NCBI GenBank assembly: GCA_036556825.1
Contig: DATBIR010000100.1
Span: forward strand, 38,652 to 102,651
Direction of reading: 5' to 3'
Origin: JAJKJG01 sp036556825
GTDB taxonomy: Bacteria > Pseudomonadota > Alphaproteobacteria > Rhizobiales > Beijerinckiaceae
Length of the DNA: 64,000 bases
The position numbers and the translations under genes are program-made. Position 1 is the first letter of the stretch. Every line of letters begins with the position of its first letter. This document shows, one piece after another, positions 40,881 to 48,994 of the stretch. The notes under the pieces were generated by a model. It worked only from the letters and a program-made list of their open reading frames with translations. It made no database searches and had not been told where the DNA came from.

Positions 40881-43046
40881 ATGGCAGAAGCAGCACTGAA
40901 GCAGCCGCAGTCCGCGGGAGCAGGCCAGAAGGATGCCGTCCGCAAGGTCCTCGACCAGGTCAAGCGCGAGGGCCGCACCAGCCTGACCGCGCCGGAAGGC
41001 AAGCTCGTCTGCGACGCCTATGGCATCCCGGTCCCCAAGGAAGGCGTGGCCAAGTCGGCCCAGGACGCCGCCAGGCTCGCCGACGGCATGGGCTATCCGG
41101 TGGTGCTCAAGATCGTCTCGCCCGACATCCTGCACAAGACCGAAGCCGGTGGCGTGCTGGTCGGCCTCAAGAGCGCCGACGAGGTGTCGAAGGGCTACGA
41201 CACGATTTTGGCCAATGCCAAAAAATACAAGGCCGACGCCAAGATCGACGGCGTGCAGGTGCAGCAGATGCTCAAGGGCGGCACCGAGGTGATCGTCGGC
41301 TCGATCAGCGACGGCTCCTTCGGCAAGCTGGTCGCCTTCGGCCTCGGCGGCGTGCTGGTCGAGGTGCTCAAGGACATCACCTTCCGCCTGGCGCCGGCGA
41401 CGCGCGACGACGCCCTGTCGATGCTCGATGGCATCCAGGCCGCGGAGATGCTCAAGGGCGTGCGCGGCGGCGAGGCCGTCAACCGCGACGCGCTCGCCGA
41501 CGTCATCGTCAAGGTCTCGCAGCTCGTCAGCGATTTCCCCGAGATCGTCGAGCTCGACCTCAACCCGGTTTTCGCGACGCCCAAGGACGCCACCGCGGCC
41601 GACGTGCGCATCGTCGTCGACTTCGAACCTAAGGAGCAGCGCTACCGGCCGCCGCATGACGACATCGTGCGCGCCATGAACCGCATCATGCGGCCCAAGG
41701 GGCTGGCGGTGATCGGCGCCTCCGCCGAGGACGGCAAGATCGGCAACTCGGTGATGAAGAACCTGATCAACGGCGGCTACAAGGGACAGATCTATCCGAT
41801 CCACCCGAAGGCCGACGAGATCCTCGGCTACAAGGCCTACAAGTCGGTCAAGGACGTGCCGGGCGAGATCGACGTGGCGGTGTTCGCCATTCCCGCGAAA
41901 TTCGTCGCCCAGGCGCTGACCGAGTGCGGCGAGAAGAAGATTCCCGGCGCCGTGCTGATCCCGTCCGGCTTCGCCGAGACCGGCAACGTCGAAGGCCAGA
42001 AGGAGATCCAGGACATCGGGCGCAAATACAATATCCGCCTGATGGGCCCGAACATCTACGGCTTCTACTACACGCCGGAAAACCTGTGCGCGACCTTCTG
42101 CACGGCCTATGACGTCAAGGGCAAGGTGGCGCTGTCGTCGCAATCGGGCGGCATCGGCATGGCGATCATCGGCTTCAGCCGCTCCGCCAAGATGGGCGTC
42201 TCGGCGATCGTCGGCCTCGGCAACAAGTCGGACATCGACGAGGACGATCTGCTCACCTTCTTCGAGCAGGACGACAACACGCAGGTGATCGCCCAGCACT
42301 GCGAGGACCTGAAGGACGGCCGTGCCTTCGCCGAGGTCGCCAAGCGCGTCTCGAAGAAGAAGCCGGTGATCGTGCTCAAGGCCGGGCGCACCTCCGCCGG
42401 CGCCAAGGCGGCCTCCTCGCATACCGGCGCGCTCGCCGGTAACGACAAGATCTACGAGGACGTGTTCAAGCAGTCGGGCGTGATCCGCGCCCGCAGCCTG
42501 CGCGACATGCTCGAGACGGCGCGCGCCATCCAGGTGCTGCCGACGCCGAAGGGCGAGAACGTGGTGATCATCACCGGCGCCGGCGGCTCCGGGGTGCTCC
42601 TGTCCGACGCCTGCGTCGACAACGGCCTCAAGCTGATGGCCATGCCGCCGGATCTCGACACGGCCTTCAAGAAGTTCATTCCGCCCTTCGGCGCCTCCGG
42701 CAATCCGGTCGACATCACCGGCGGCGAGCCGCCGACGACCTACCAGAACACGGTCCGGCTCGGGCTCGAGGACGACCGCATCCACGCGCTCATCCTCGGC
42801 TACTGGCACACCATCATCACGCCGCCGATGGTCTTCGCCAAGCTGATGGCCGAGGTGGTCGAGGAGATGCGGCGCAAGGGCAAGATCAAGCCCGTCGTCG
42901 CCTCGCTGGCCGGCGACGTGCAGGTCGAGGAAGCGGCCGAATATCTCTATCAGCACGGCATCCCGGCCTACGCCTACTCGACCGAGATCCCGGTCGAGGT
43001 GCTCGGCGCCAAATACAAGTGGGCGCGCGGCGCCGGCCTGCTGTGA
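40881..43046 (+). CDS. ADP-forming acyl-CoA synthetase (acetate--CoA ligase family), candidate oxalate or formate CoA ligase
   Basis: A 721-residue fused NDP-forming synthetase. The ATP-grasp domain is first (residues about 25-250, with VVLKIVSPDILHKTEAGGV and FGLGGVLVEVLKDITFRLAP). A CoA-binding domain (GLAVIGASAEDGKIGNSVMKN near 275) and the ligase domains follow, with SSQSGGIGMAI and the phospho-histidine loop KAASSHTGALAG (His514). The usual fused order is CoA-binding first and ATP-grasp last, and here the order is swapped. AGGAGGAGACACAC precedes the ATG. Its position opposite oxc-frc under the shared operators suggests that it makes oxalyl-CoA or formyl-CoA to prime the cycle. The acid substrate is inferred only. 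Confidence 0.85.
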   Translation: MAEAALKQPQSAGAGQKDAVRKVLDQVKREGRTSLTAPEGKLVCDAYGIPVPKEGVAKSAQDAARLADGMGYPVVLKIVSPDILHKTEAGGVLVGLKSADEVSKGYDTILANAKKYKADAKIDGVQVQQMLKGGTEVIVGSISDGSFGKLVAFGLGGVLVEVLKDITFRLAPATRDDALSMLDGIQAAEMLKGVRGGEAVNRDALADVIVKVSQLVSDFPEIVELDLNPVFATPKDATAADVRIVVDFEPKEQRYRPPHDDIVRAMNRIMRPKGLAVIGASAEDGKIGNSVMKNLINGGYKGQIYPIHPKADEILGYKAYKSVKDVPGEIDVAVFAIPAKFVAQALTECGEKKIPGAVLIPSGFAETGNVEGQKEIQDIGRKYNIRLMGPNIYGFYYTPENLCATFCTAYDVKGKVALSSQSGGIGMAIIGFSRSAKMGVSAIVGLGNKSDIDEDDLLTFFEQDDNTQVIAQHCEDLKDGRAFAEVAKRVSKKKPVIVLKAGRTSAGAKAASSHTGALAGNDKIYEDVFKQSGVIRARSLRDMLETARAIQVLPTPKGENVVIITGAGGSGVLLSDACVDNGLKLMAMPPDLDTAFKKFIPPFGASGNPVDITGGEPPTTYQNTVRLGLEDDRIHALILGYWHTIITPPMVFAKLMAEVVEEMRRKGKIKPVVASLAGDVQVEEAAEYLYQHGIPAYAYSTEIPVEVLGAKYKWARGAGLL

Positions 43047-43158
43047 CAAACGTCATCCCGGCTGAAGCGAAGCGGAGAGCCGGGATCGCGCGCCGAAGAG
43101 GCGCCCGACTCTCGCAACGATCCCGGATCGGCCTGACGGCCGTCCGGGATGACGCGAT
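43047..43158. repeat. interspersed element with CGTCATCCCGG / CCGGGATGACG ends
   Basis: CGTCATCCCGG just after the ligase stop and CCGGGATGACG about 90 bases later form an inverted pair. Inner elements include CGGGATCGCGCG and CGATCCCGGATCGG. This element type is a familiar short repeat between alphaproteobacterial genes and fills the gap to the formate dehydrogenase genes. Confidence 0.6.
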
Positions 43159-43170
43159 GTGGATAAGCCA

Positions 43171-44922
43171 ATGAACATTCACGATCGCGGCGCGCCGCGG
43201 CCGCACGGCTCGAAGCCCAACGGATCGAACCCGGACCGGAGCATTCATCCCGGCTCGGGGCGGCGCAAGACGCGCGAATTTCCCAAGGGGCGTCAGGTCG
43301 ACGCCGATGCCGCCGACGAGGTGCGCGCCCTGCTCGGCGAGCGCCCGCGCAAGGCCGACCTCCTGATCGAGCATCTGCATCTTCTGCAGGACCATTACGG
43401 CTGCCTGCATGCGCGCCATCTCGTGGCCCTCGCCAGCGAGATGCGGCTGGCGCTGGTCGAAGTCTACGAGGTCGCCTCCTTCTACGCGCATTTCGACATC
43501 GTGCTCGACGGCGAGGCGCCGCCCCCTCCCCTCACGGTGCGGGTATGCGACAGCCTCACCTGCGAGCTGGCCGGCGCGCAAAAACTGCTCGACCAGTTGC
43601 CGGCGGCGCTCGGAGGCGGCGTGCGCGTCGTGCGCGCGCCGTGCATGGGCGGCTGCCACAACGCTCCCGTCGCGGCGATCGGCCATGCGCTGCACGAACA
43701 CGCGACGGTCGAGAGCGTGACGCGCGCCGCGCAAGGCGGCGACACGCATCCGCATATTCCCGAACACGTGGATTTCGAGCGCTATCGCGCCGGCGGCGGC
43801 TACGCGCTGCTGCAGGCCTGCGTCGGCGGCGCCCGCCAGCTCGACGACATCATCAAGGCGCTCGAGGATTCCAACCTGCGCGGCCTCGGCGGCGCCGGCT
43901 TTCCGACCGGGCGCAAATGGCGCTTCGTGCGCGCCGAGCCGGCCCCGCGCCTGATGGCCGTCAATGCCGACGAGGGCGAGCCCGGGACCTTCAAGGACCG
44001 GCATTATCTCGAAACCGATCCGCACCGCTTCCTCGAAGGCATGCTGATCGGCGCCTGGGCGGTCGAGGCCGAGGCCGTCTACATCTATCTGCGCGACGAG
44101 TATCCGCAATGCCGCGAGATCCTGTTGCGCGAGATCGCCCGGGTCGAGGCGGCGGGCCTTGCCCGGCACACCAAAATCCATCTCCGTCGCGGCGCCGGCG
44201 CCTATATCTGCGGCGAGGAGTCGGCGATGCTCGAGTCGATCGAGGGCAAGCGCGGGCTGCCCCGGCACAAGCCGCCATTCCCCTCGCAGGTCGGACTGTT
44301 CGGCCGGCCGACGCTGATCAACAACGTCGAGACCCTGTTCTGGGTGCGCGACATCGTCGAGAAGGGCGCCGAGTGGTTCGCAAGCCACGGCCGCAACGGC
44401 CGCAAGGGCCTGCGCACCTTCTCGGTCTCGGGGCGCGTCAGGGAGCCCGGCGTCAAGCTGGCGCCGGCCGGCATCACGATCCGCGAGCTGATCGACCAAT
44501 ATTGCGGTGGCATGGCCGACGGCCACGCCTTCAAGGGCTATCTCCCCGGCGGCGCCTCCGGCGGCATCCTGCCGGCGGCGATGGACGACATCCCGCTCGA
44601 CTTCGGCACGCTCGAGCCGCACGGCTGCTTCATCGGCTCCGCCGCCGTCGTCGTCCTGTCCGACAAGGACGACATGCGCGCCGTGGCGCTCAACCTCCTG
44701 AAATTCTTCGAGGACGAGAGCTGCGGCCAGTGCACGCCGTGCCGCGTCGGAACCGAGAAGGCGGTGCATCTGATGCAGCAGCCGCGCTGGGACGAAACCC
44801 TGCTCGGCGAGTTGACCAAGGTGATGACCGACGCCTCGATCTGCGGCCTCGGCCAGGCCGCCATGAACCCGGTCAAGCAGGTGCTGAAACACTTTCGCAG
44901 CGATTTGAATGCGCAACCGTAA
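43171..44922 (+). CDS. NAD-dependent formate dehydrogenase, fused gamma-beta subunit (FdsG-FdsB type)
   Basis: A 583-residue fusion. Residues about 60-195 are a NuoE/FdsG-like thioredoxin fold [2Fe-2S] domain (CDSLTC and later CMGGC ligands). The rest is NuoF/FdsB-like with the NAD site LGGAGFPTGRKW, the FMN site NADEGEPGTFKDRHYLE and GAYICGEESAMLESIEGKRG. An SLBB region and a [4Fe-4S] site SCGQCTPCRVG with a distal Cys in SICGLG follow. It passes electrons from the alpha subunit to NAD+. The same fusion is known in the tungsten FDH1 of Methylobacterium extorquens. A GTG four codons upstream is an alternative start. Confidence 0.92.
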   Translation: MNIHDRGAPRPHGSKPNGSNPDRSIHPGSGRRKTREFPKGRQVDADAADEVRALLGERPRKADLLIEHLHLLQDHYGCLHARHLVALASEMRLALVEVYEVASFYAHFDIVLDGEAPPPPLTVRVCDSLTCELAGAQKLLDQLPAALGGGVRVVRAPCMGGCHNAPVAAIGHALHEHATVESVTRAAQGGDTHPHIPEHVDFERYRAGGGYALLQACVGGARQLDDIIKALEDSNLRGLGGAGFPTGRKWRFVRAEPAPRLMAVNADEGEPGTFKDRHYLETDPHRFLEGMLIGAWAVEAEAVYIYLRDEYPQCREILLREIARVEAAGLARHTKIHLRRGAGAYICGEESAMLESIEGKRGLPRHKPPFPSQVGLFGRPTLINNVETLFWVRDIVEKGAEWFASHGRNGRKGLRTFSVSGRVREPGVKLAPAGITIRELIDQYCGGMADGHAFKGYLPGGASGGILPAAMDDIPLDFGTLEPHGCFIGSAAVVVLSDKDDMRAVALNLLKFFEDESCGQCTPCRVGTEKAVHLMQQPRWDETLLGELTKVMTDASICGLGQAAMNPVKQVLKHFRSDLNAQP

Positions 44923-44934
44923 TGCAAAAGGCGC

Positions 44935-45028
44935 GTGTCATGGCCGGGCTTGTCCCGGCGAACCCGACCAGAAAGGCGCCGCCTTTCAAATCGGGATCAC
45001 CGGCACAAGGCCGGTGATGACAGCAGGA
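44935..45028. repeat. interspersed element between the two formate dehydrogenase genes
   Basis: TGTCATGGCCGGGCTTGTCC on the left and CACAAGGCCGGTGATGACAG on the right are imperfect inverted ends of another short alphaproteobacterial repeat. It separates fdsGB from fdsA by 118 bp without an evident terminator. Confidence 0.5.
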
Positions 45029-45040
45029 TAGGATGGACCC

Positions 45041-47833
45041 ATGCCCGACGATCGCCCGATGATGGACGGCATCACCTTCGTGCTCGACGGCCGCGAGGTC
45101 ACGGCCCGGCCGGGCGAGACCATCTGGCAGGTGGCGAGCCGTCACGCGGTCGAGATCCCGCATCTGTGCTACTCCCCTGCCCCCGGCTACCGGCCCGACG
45201 GCAATTGCCGCGCCTGCATGGTCGAGATCGAGGGCGAGCGCGTGCTCGCGGCCTCGTGCGTGCGCAAGCCCGCGCCGGGCATGAAGGTCAGCACGGCCTC
45301 GGATCGCGCCAAGACGTCGCGCCAGCTCGTGTTCGAGCTGCTCGTCGCCGACCAGCCCGCGCGCGAGGCGGCGCATGATCCGAACTCGCGCTTCTGGAAC
45401 TGGGCGGAGCGCATCGACGTCACCGCGAGCCGCTTCCCGGCGCTCGAGCGCCCCAACAAGACCGACGATTTCAGCCATCCGGCGATGGCCGTGCAGCTCG
45501 ACGCCTGCATCCACTGCACGCTGTGCGTCCGCGCCTGCCGCGAGGTGCAGGTCAACGACGTCATCGGCATGGCGGCGCGCGGGCACGTCGAAAAGATTGT
45601 GTTCGATTTCGACGATCCGATGGGCGCATCGACCTGCGTCGCCTGCGGCGAATGCGTGCAGGCCTGCCCGACCGGCGCGCTGATGCCGGCGACGCAGGTC
45701 GACGCCCAGGGCCTCTACACCAATCATCCCGACCGCACGGTCGACAGCGTGTGCCCGTATTGCGGCGTCGGCTGCCAGCTCACCTACGAGATCAAGGACG
45801 ACCGCATTGTCGCGGTCGAGGGCCGCGACGGCCCGTCCAACCAGAACCGCCTGTGCGTCAAAGGCCGCTTCGGCTTCGACTACGTGCACCACGCGGACCG
45901 GCTGACGAAGCCGATGATCCGCAAGGACGGCGTGTCGAAGCACGACACCGACATCGACCCGGCCAATCCGTGGACGCATTTCCGCGAGGCGAGCTGGGAG
46001 GAGGCGCTGGCGCGCGCCGCAGGCGGCCTTACGCGCATTCGCGACCAGCACGGCGGCGGCGCGCTGGCCGGCTTCGGCTCGGCCAAGGGCTCGAACGAAG
46101 AGGCCTATCTGTTCCAGAAACTGGTGCGCGCCGGCTTTCGCACCAACAACGTCGACCACTGCACGCGCCTGTGCCACGCCTCGTCGGTGGCGGGCCTGCT
46201 CGAAGGCATCGGCTCGGGCGCGGTGACGGCGCCGTTCATGGCCGCCGAGAATGCCGACGTGATCGTGGTGATCGGCGCCAACCCGGTCGAGAACCATCCG
46301 GTCGCCGCCACCTTCTTCAAGAACGCGGCGGAGCGCGGCGCCAAGCTCGTCATCATGGACCCGCGTGGGCAGGCTCTGAAGCGGCATGCCACGCATATGC
46401 TGCAGTTCAAGCCCGGCCGCGACGTCGCCATGCTCAACGCCATGCTGCACACGATCGTCGAGGAGCAGCTCTACGACCGGCAATACGTGCAGGCCAACAC
46501 GGACGATTTCGAGAAGCTGGTCGCCAACGTGCGCGATTACCCGCCGGAGAAGATGGCCGAGATCTGCGGCATCCCGGCCGAAAAATTGCGCGAGGTGGCG
46601 CGGCTCTACGCGCGCGCCGAAGCGGCGATCATCTTCTGGGGCATGGGCGTCAGCCAGCACATCCACGGCACCGACAACACGCGCTGCCTGATCGCGCTGG
46701 CGTTGTCGACCGGCCAGATTGGCCGGCCCGGCACCGGCCTGCATCCGCTGCGCGGCCAGAACAACGTGCAGGGCGCCTCCGACGCCGGGCTCATCCCGAT
46801 GTTCTTTCCGGACTACAAGTCGGTCGAGGATCCTGAGGTGCGCGGCTTCTACGAGGAGCTGTGGGGCACGAAGCTCGATCCCAAGCGCGGGCTTACGGTC
46901 GTCGAGATCATGGACGCGGTGCATGCCGACCAGATCCGCGGCATGTACATCATGGGCGAGAACCCGGCCATGTCCGACCCGGACGTGCAGCACGCGCGCG
47001 AGGCGCTGGCGAAGCTCGAACACCTCGTCGTCCAGGACATCTTTTTGACCGAGACGGCGAAATACGCCGACGTGATCCTGCCGGCCTCGGCATGGCCGGA
47101 GAAGAACGGCACGGTCTCGAACACCAACCGCCAGGTGCAGATGGGCCGCAAGGCGCTGCCGCTGCCCGGCGAGGCGCGCGAGGACTTGGCGATCATCGTC
47201 GACCTGGCCAAGGGGCTCGGGCTCGACTGGACCTACACGCATCCGCGCGAGGTCTATGCCGAGATGATGCAGGCGATGCCGTCGCTGGCCAACATCACCT
47301 GGGATCGCCTCGAGCGCGAGAGCTCGGTCACCTATCCGTGCGACGCGCCCGACCAGCCGGGCCACGACATCGTCTTCGGCGACGGCTTTCCGACGAAGAG
47401 CGGGCGCGGCCGCTTCGTGCCGGCCGCCATCGTGCCGCCGGCCGAGGAGCCCGATGCCGAGTTCCCGTTCGTGCTCACCACCGGTCGCCAGCTCGAACAC
47501 TGGCACACGGGCTCGATGACGCGCCGCGCCAGCGTGCTCGACGACCTCGAGCCGGAGGCCGTCGCCTACGTGTCGTCGGCGGACCTGCGCCGGCTCGGCC
47601 TGAAGGCCGGCGACGCCGTGCGCGTCACGACGCGGCGCGGCGCGATCACGCTCAAGGCGCGCGTCGACGGCGCCATTCCCACGGGCCTGATCTTCATCCC
47701 CTTCGCCTACGCCGAGGCGGCGGCCAACATGCTCACCAACCCGCAGCTCGACCCGTTCGGCAAGATCCCCGAATTCAAGTTCTGCGCCGCGCAGCTCGAG
47801 CCCGCCACGTCGGAGGCCGTGCCGGCGGAGTAG
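45041..47833 (+). CDS. NAD-dependent formate dehydrogenase catalytic alpha subunit (FdsA/Fdh1A type)
   Basis: A 930-residue bis-molybdopterin enzyme oxidising formate to CO2. The N-terminal NuoG-like part has a [2Fe-2S] site (CYSPAPGYRPDGNCRACMVE), then two ferredoxin clusters (CIHCTLCVRAC, CVACGECVQACP) and the cluster next to the cofactor (CPYCGVGC...LCVKG). The metal ligand is a cysteine, not selenocysteine, in HCTRLCHASSV (Cys378, followed by the conserved His379). The C-terminal molydopterin-dinucleotide domain has TTGRQLEHWHTGSMTRR. It completes the oxalate-to-CO2 route by burning formate and yielding NADH. Mo or W cannot be told apart. No fdsD or fdhD-type gene follows. Confidence 0.94.
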   Translation: MPDDRPMMDGITFVLDGREVTARPGETIWQVASRHAVEIPHLCYSPAPGYRPDGNCRACMVEIEGERVLAASCVRKPAPGMKVSTASDRAKTSRQLVFELLVADQPAREAAHDPNSRFWNWAERIDVTASRFPALERPNKTDDFSHPAMAVQLDACIHCTLCVRACREVQVNDVIGMAARGHVEKIVFDFDDPMGASTCVACGECVQACPTGALMPATQVDAQGLYTNHPDRTVDSVCPYCGVGCQLTYEIKDDRIVAVEGRDGPSNQNRLCVKGRFGFDYVHHADRLTKPMIRKDGVSKHDTDIDPANPWTHFREASWEEALARAAGGLTRIRDQHGGGALAGFGSAKGSNEEAYLFQKLVRAGFRTNNVDHCTRLCHASSVAGLLEGIGSGAVTAPFMAAENADVIVVIGANPVENHPVAATFFKNAAERGAKLVIMDPRGQALKRHATHMLQFKPGRDVAMLNAMLHTIVEEQLYDRQYVQANTDDFEKLVANVRDYPPEKMAEICGIPAEKLREVARLYARAEAAIIFWGMGVSQHIHGTDNTRCLIALALSTGQIGRPGTGLHPLRGQNNVQGASDAGLIPMFFPDYKSVEDPEVRGFYEELWGTKLDPKRGLTVVEIMDAVHADQIRGMYIMGENPAMSDPDVQHAREALAKLEHLVVQDIFLTETAKYADVILPASAWPEKNGTVSNTNRQVQMGRKALPLPGEAREDLAIIVDLAKGLGLDWTYTHPREVYAEMMQAMPSLANITWDRLERESSVTYPCDAPDQPGHDIVFGDGFPTKSGRGRFVPAAIVPPAEEPDAEFPFVLTTGRQLEHWHTGSMTRRASVLDDLEPEAVAYVSSADLRRLGLKAGDAVRVTTRRGAITLKARVDGAIPTGLIFIPFAYAEAAANMLTNPQLDPFGKIPEFKFCAAQLEPATSEAVPAE

Positions 47834-47846
47834 TTCCCCTCCCCTC

Positions 47847-47910
47847 GTATCTCGGGCTTGCCCGAGATACGCATAAGAGGTGGCGCAAGTCGGGAACACC
47901 CGACTTGCGC
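47847..47910. repeat. two adjacent perfect hairpins (REP/terminator-like)
   Basis: Hairpin 1: GTATCTCGGGC (47847-47857) with GCCCGAGATAC (47860-47870), an 11-bp stem with a two-base gap. Hairpin 2: GCGCAAGTCGGG (47883-47894) with CCCGACTTGCGC (47899-47910), a 12-bp stem with an AACA loop. They lie right after the FDH stop with no T-run. Farther on, CTCCCCGCAAGGGGGAGG (from 48061) forms another hairpin. The layout suggests a composite interspersed repeat doubling as an mRNA 3' stabiliser. Confidence 0.7.
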
Positions 47911-48094
47911 TGGGGAGCGTGGAGTCGGGCGCATGAGCGCCCGACCCGGGTGGGGGTCGCAAAGTCAAAGCGCTTCGCCTTGCGCTTGTCTGGAACGCTG
48001 ATACCAGCGTGCCTTATCCGTTCGCCCCGGCGCTCTACGCCGACGACCCCACCCCTACCCCTCCCCGCAAGGGGGAGGGGAATGAGCTGCACCC

Positions 48095-48925
48095 TTGCCC
48101 CTTACCCTCGACCTCCTGTGGCTGACGCTGGCGCTGCTCGGCGCCGGCGTGATCTCGGGCTTCTTCGCCGGCTTCTTCGGCGTCGGCGGCGGCGCCCCGG
48201 TGGTGTTCGCGCTCTACGAGACGTTCCGCATCGTCGGCGTGCCGGCCGAGGTGCGCATGCACATGTCGGTCGGCACGGCGCTGGCCGTGATGATCCCGAC
48301 GGCGCTCGTCTCCTATCTCGCCCACCGCAAGCGCGGCAGCGTCGACGAGCGCATGGTCAGGGCCTGGGCGCTGCCGGTCGTGCTCGGCGTCGTCGCCGGC
48401 TCGTTCGTCGCCGCCGTCGCCAACCAGATCTTCCTGAAATTCGTGTTCGCCGGCCTCGCCGCGCTCACCGGCATCAAGATGCTGTCGAGCCGCATGACCT
48501 GGCGCCTCAAGAGCGACGATCCCTCGCTGCCGGCCACCTATGCCGCCGGCCTCCTCACCGGCCTGTTGTCGAGCCTGATGGGCATCGGCGGCGGTGTCTT
48601 CGGCAACATGTTCCTGAGCCTCTACGGGCGGCCCATGCACCAGATCGTCGGCACCTCGGCGAGCCTCGGCGTCCTGATCGCCGTGCCGGGCATGATCGGC
48701 TACATGGTCGCCGGCCTCCCCTACTCCGCCCTGACGCCGCCCGCCTCGATCGGCTACGTGTCGCTGCTGGCGACGCTGATCGTGGCGCCGATCGCTGCCG
48801 TGTCGGCCCCTTTGGGCGTGCGCGTTGCGCACGCCTTCACGCCGCAGCAGCTCAAGCGCGCCTTCGGCTACTTTCTGCTGGTCCTCTCCGCGCGCTTCTG
48901 GGTGTCGATCCTGGTGGGGATCTGA
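48095..48925 (+). CDS. TauE/SafE-family sulfite/anion exporter-like permease
   Basis: A 276-residue protein with about eight helices. Two copies of the family motif are visible: SGFFAGFFGVGGGAPVVFAL near residue 20 and GLLSSLMGIGGGVFGNMFLS near 155. TauE/SafE proteins export sulfite, sulfoacetate or other small organic anions. The frame has no early ATG that fits, so the start is TTG at 48095 with a GGGGGAGGGG purine block upstream. It follows the FDH genes by 261 bp of repeat-rich sequence. A role in anion export for the C1/C2 region is possible but unproven. Confidence 0.85.
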   Translation: MPLTLDLLWLTLALLGAGVISGFFAGFFGVGGGAPVVFALYETFRIVGVPAEVRMHMSVGTALAVMIPTALVSYLAHRKRGSVDERMVRAWALPVVLGVVAGSFVAAVANQIFLKFVFAGLAALTGIKMLSSRMTWRLKSDDPSLPATYAAGLLTGLLSSLMGIGGGVFGNMFLSLYGRPMHQIVGTSASLGVLIAVPGMIGYMVAGLPYSALTPPASIGYVSLLATLIVAPIAAVSAPLGVRVAHAFTPQQLKRAFGYFLLVLSARFWVSILVGI

Positions 48926-48929
48926 GATG

Positions 48930-48990
48930 GCGAAGGGCGGGTGGCGAATGGTGGGTTAATCCACGCGCCATTCGCCACTCGCTATTCGCC
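48930..48990. repeat. GAATGGCGA-type inverted repeat between convergent genes
   Basis: GGGTGGCGAATGGTGGGTTA and the near-complement CGCGCCATTCGCCACTC form a long imperfect hairpin. The motif family (GGCGAATGG, GCGAATAG) is a short dispersed repeat seen in many Hyphomicrobiales. It may also serve as a bidirectional terminator for the TauE-like and dusA genes. Confidence 0.55.
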
Positions 48991-48994
48991 CAGC

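Noticed and set aside
45041..47833. Possible selenocysteine (in-frame TGA) in formate dehydrogenase
   Set aside because: The metal-ligand position is TGC (Cys378), and the frame has no internal TGA.
44873..47968. 1031-codon open frame antisense to the formate dehydrogenase alpha gene
   Set aside because: High GC content leaves the opposite strand open. The translation is Arg/Gly/His-rich and repetitive without any domain, and the sense frame has full FdsA motifs.
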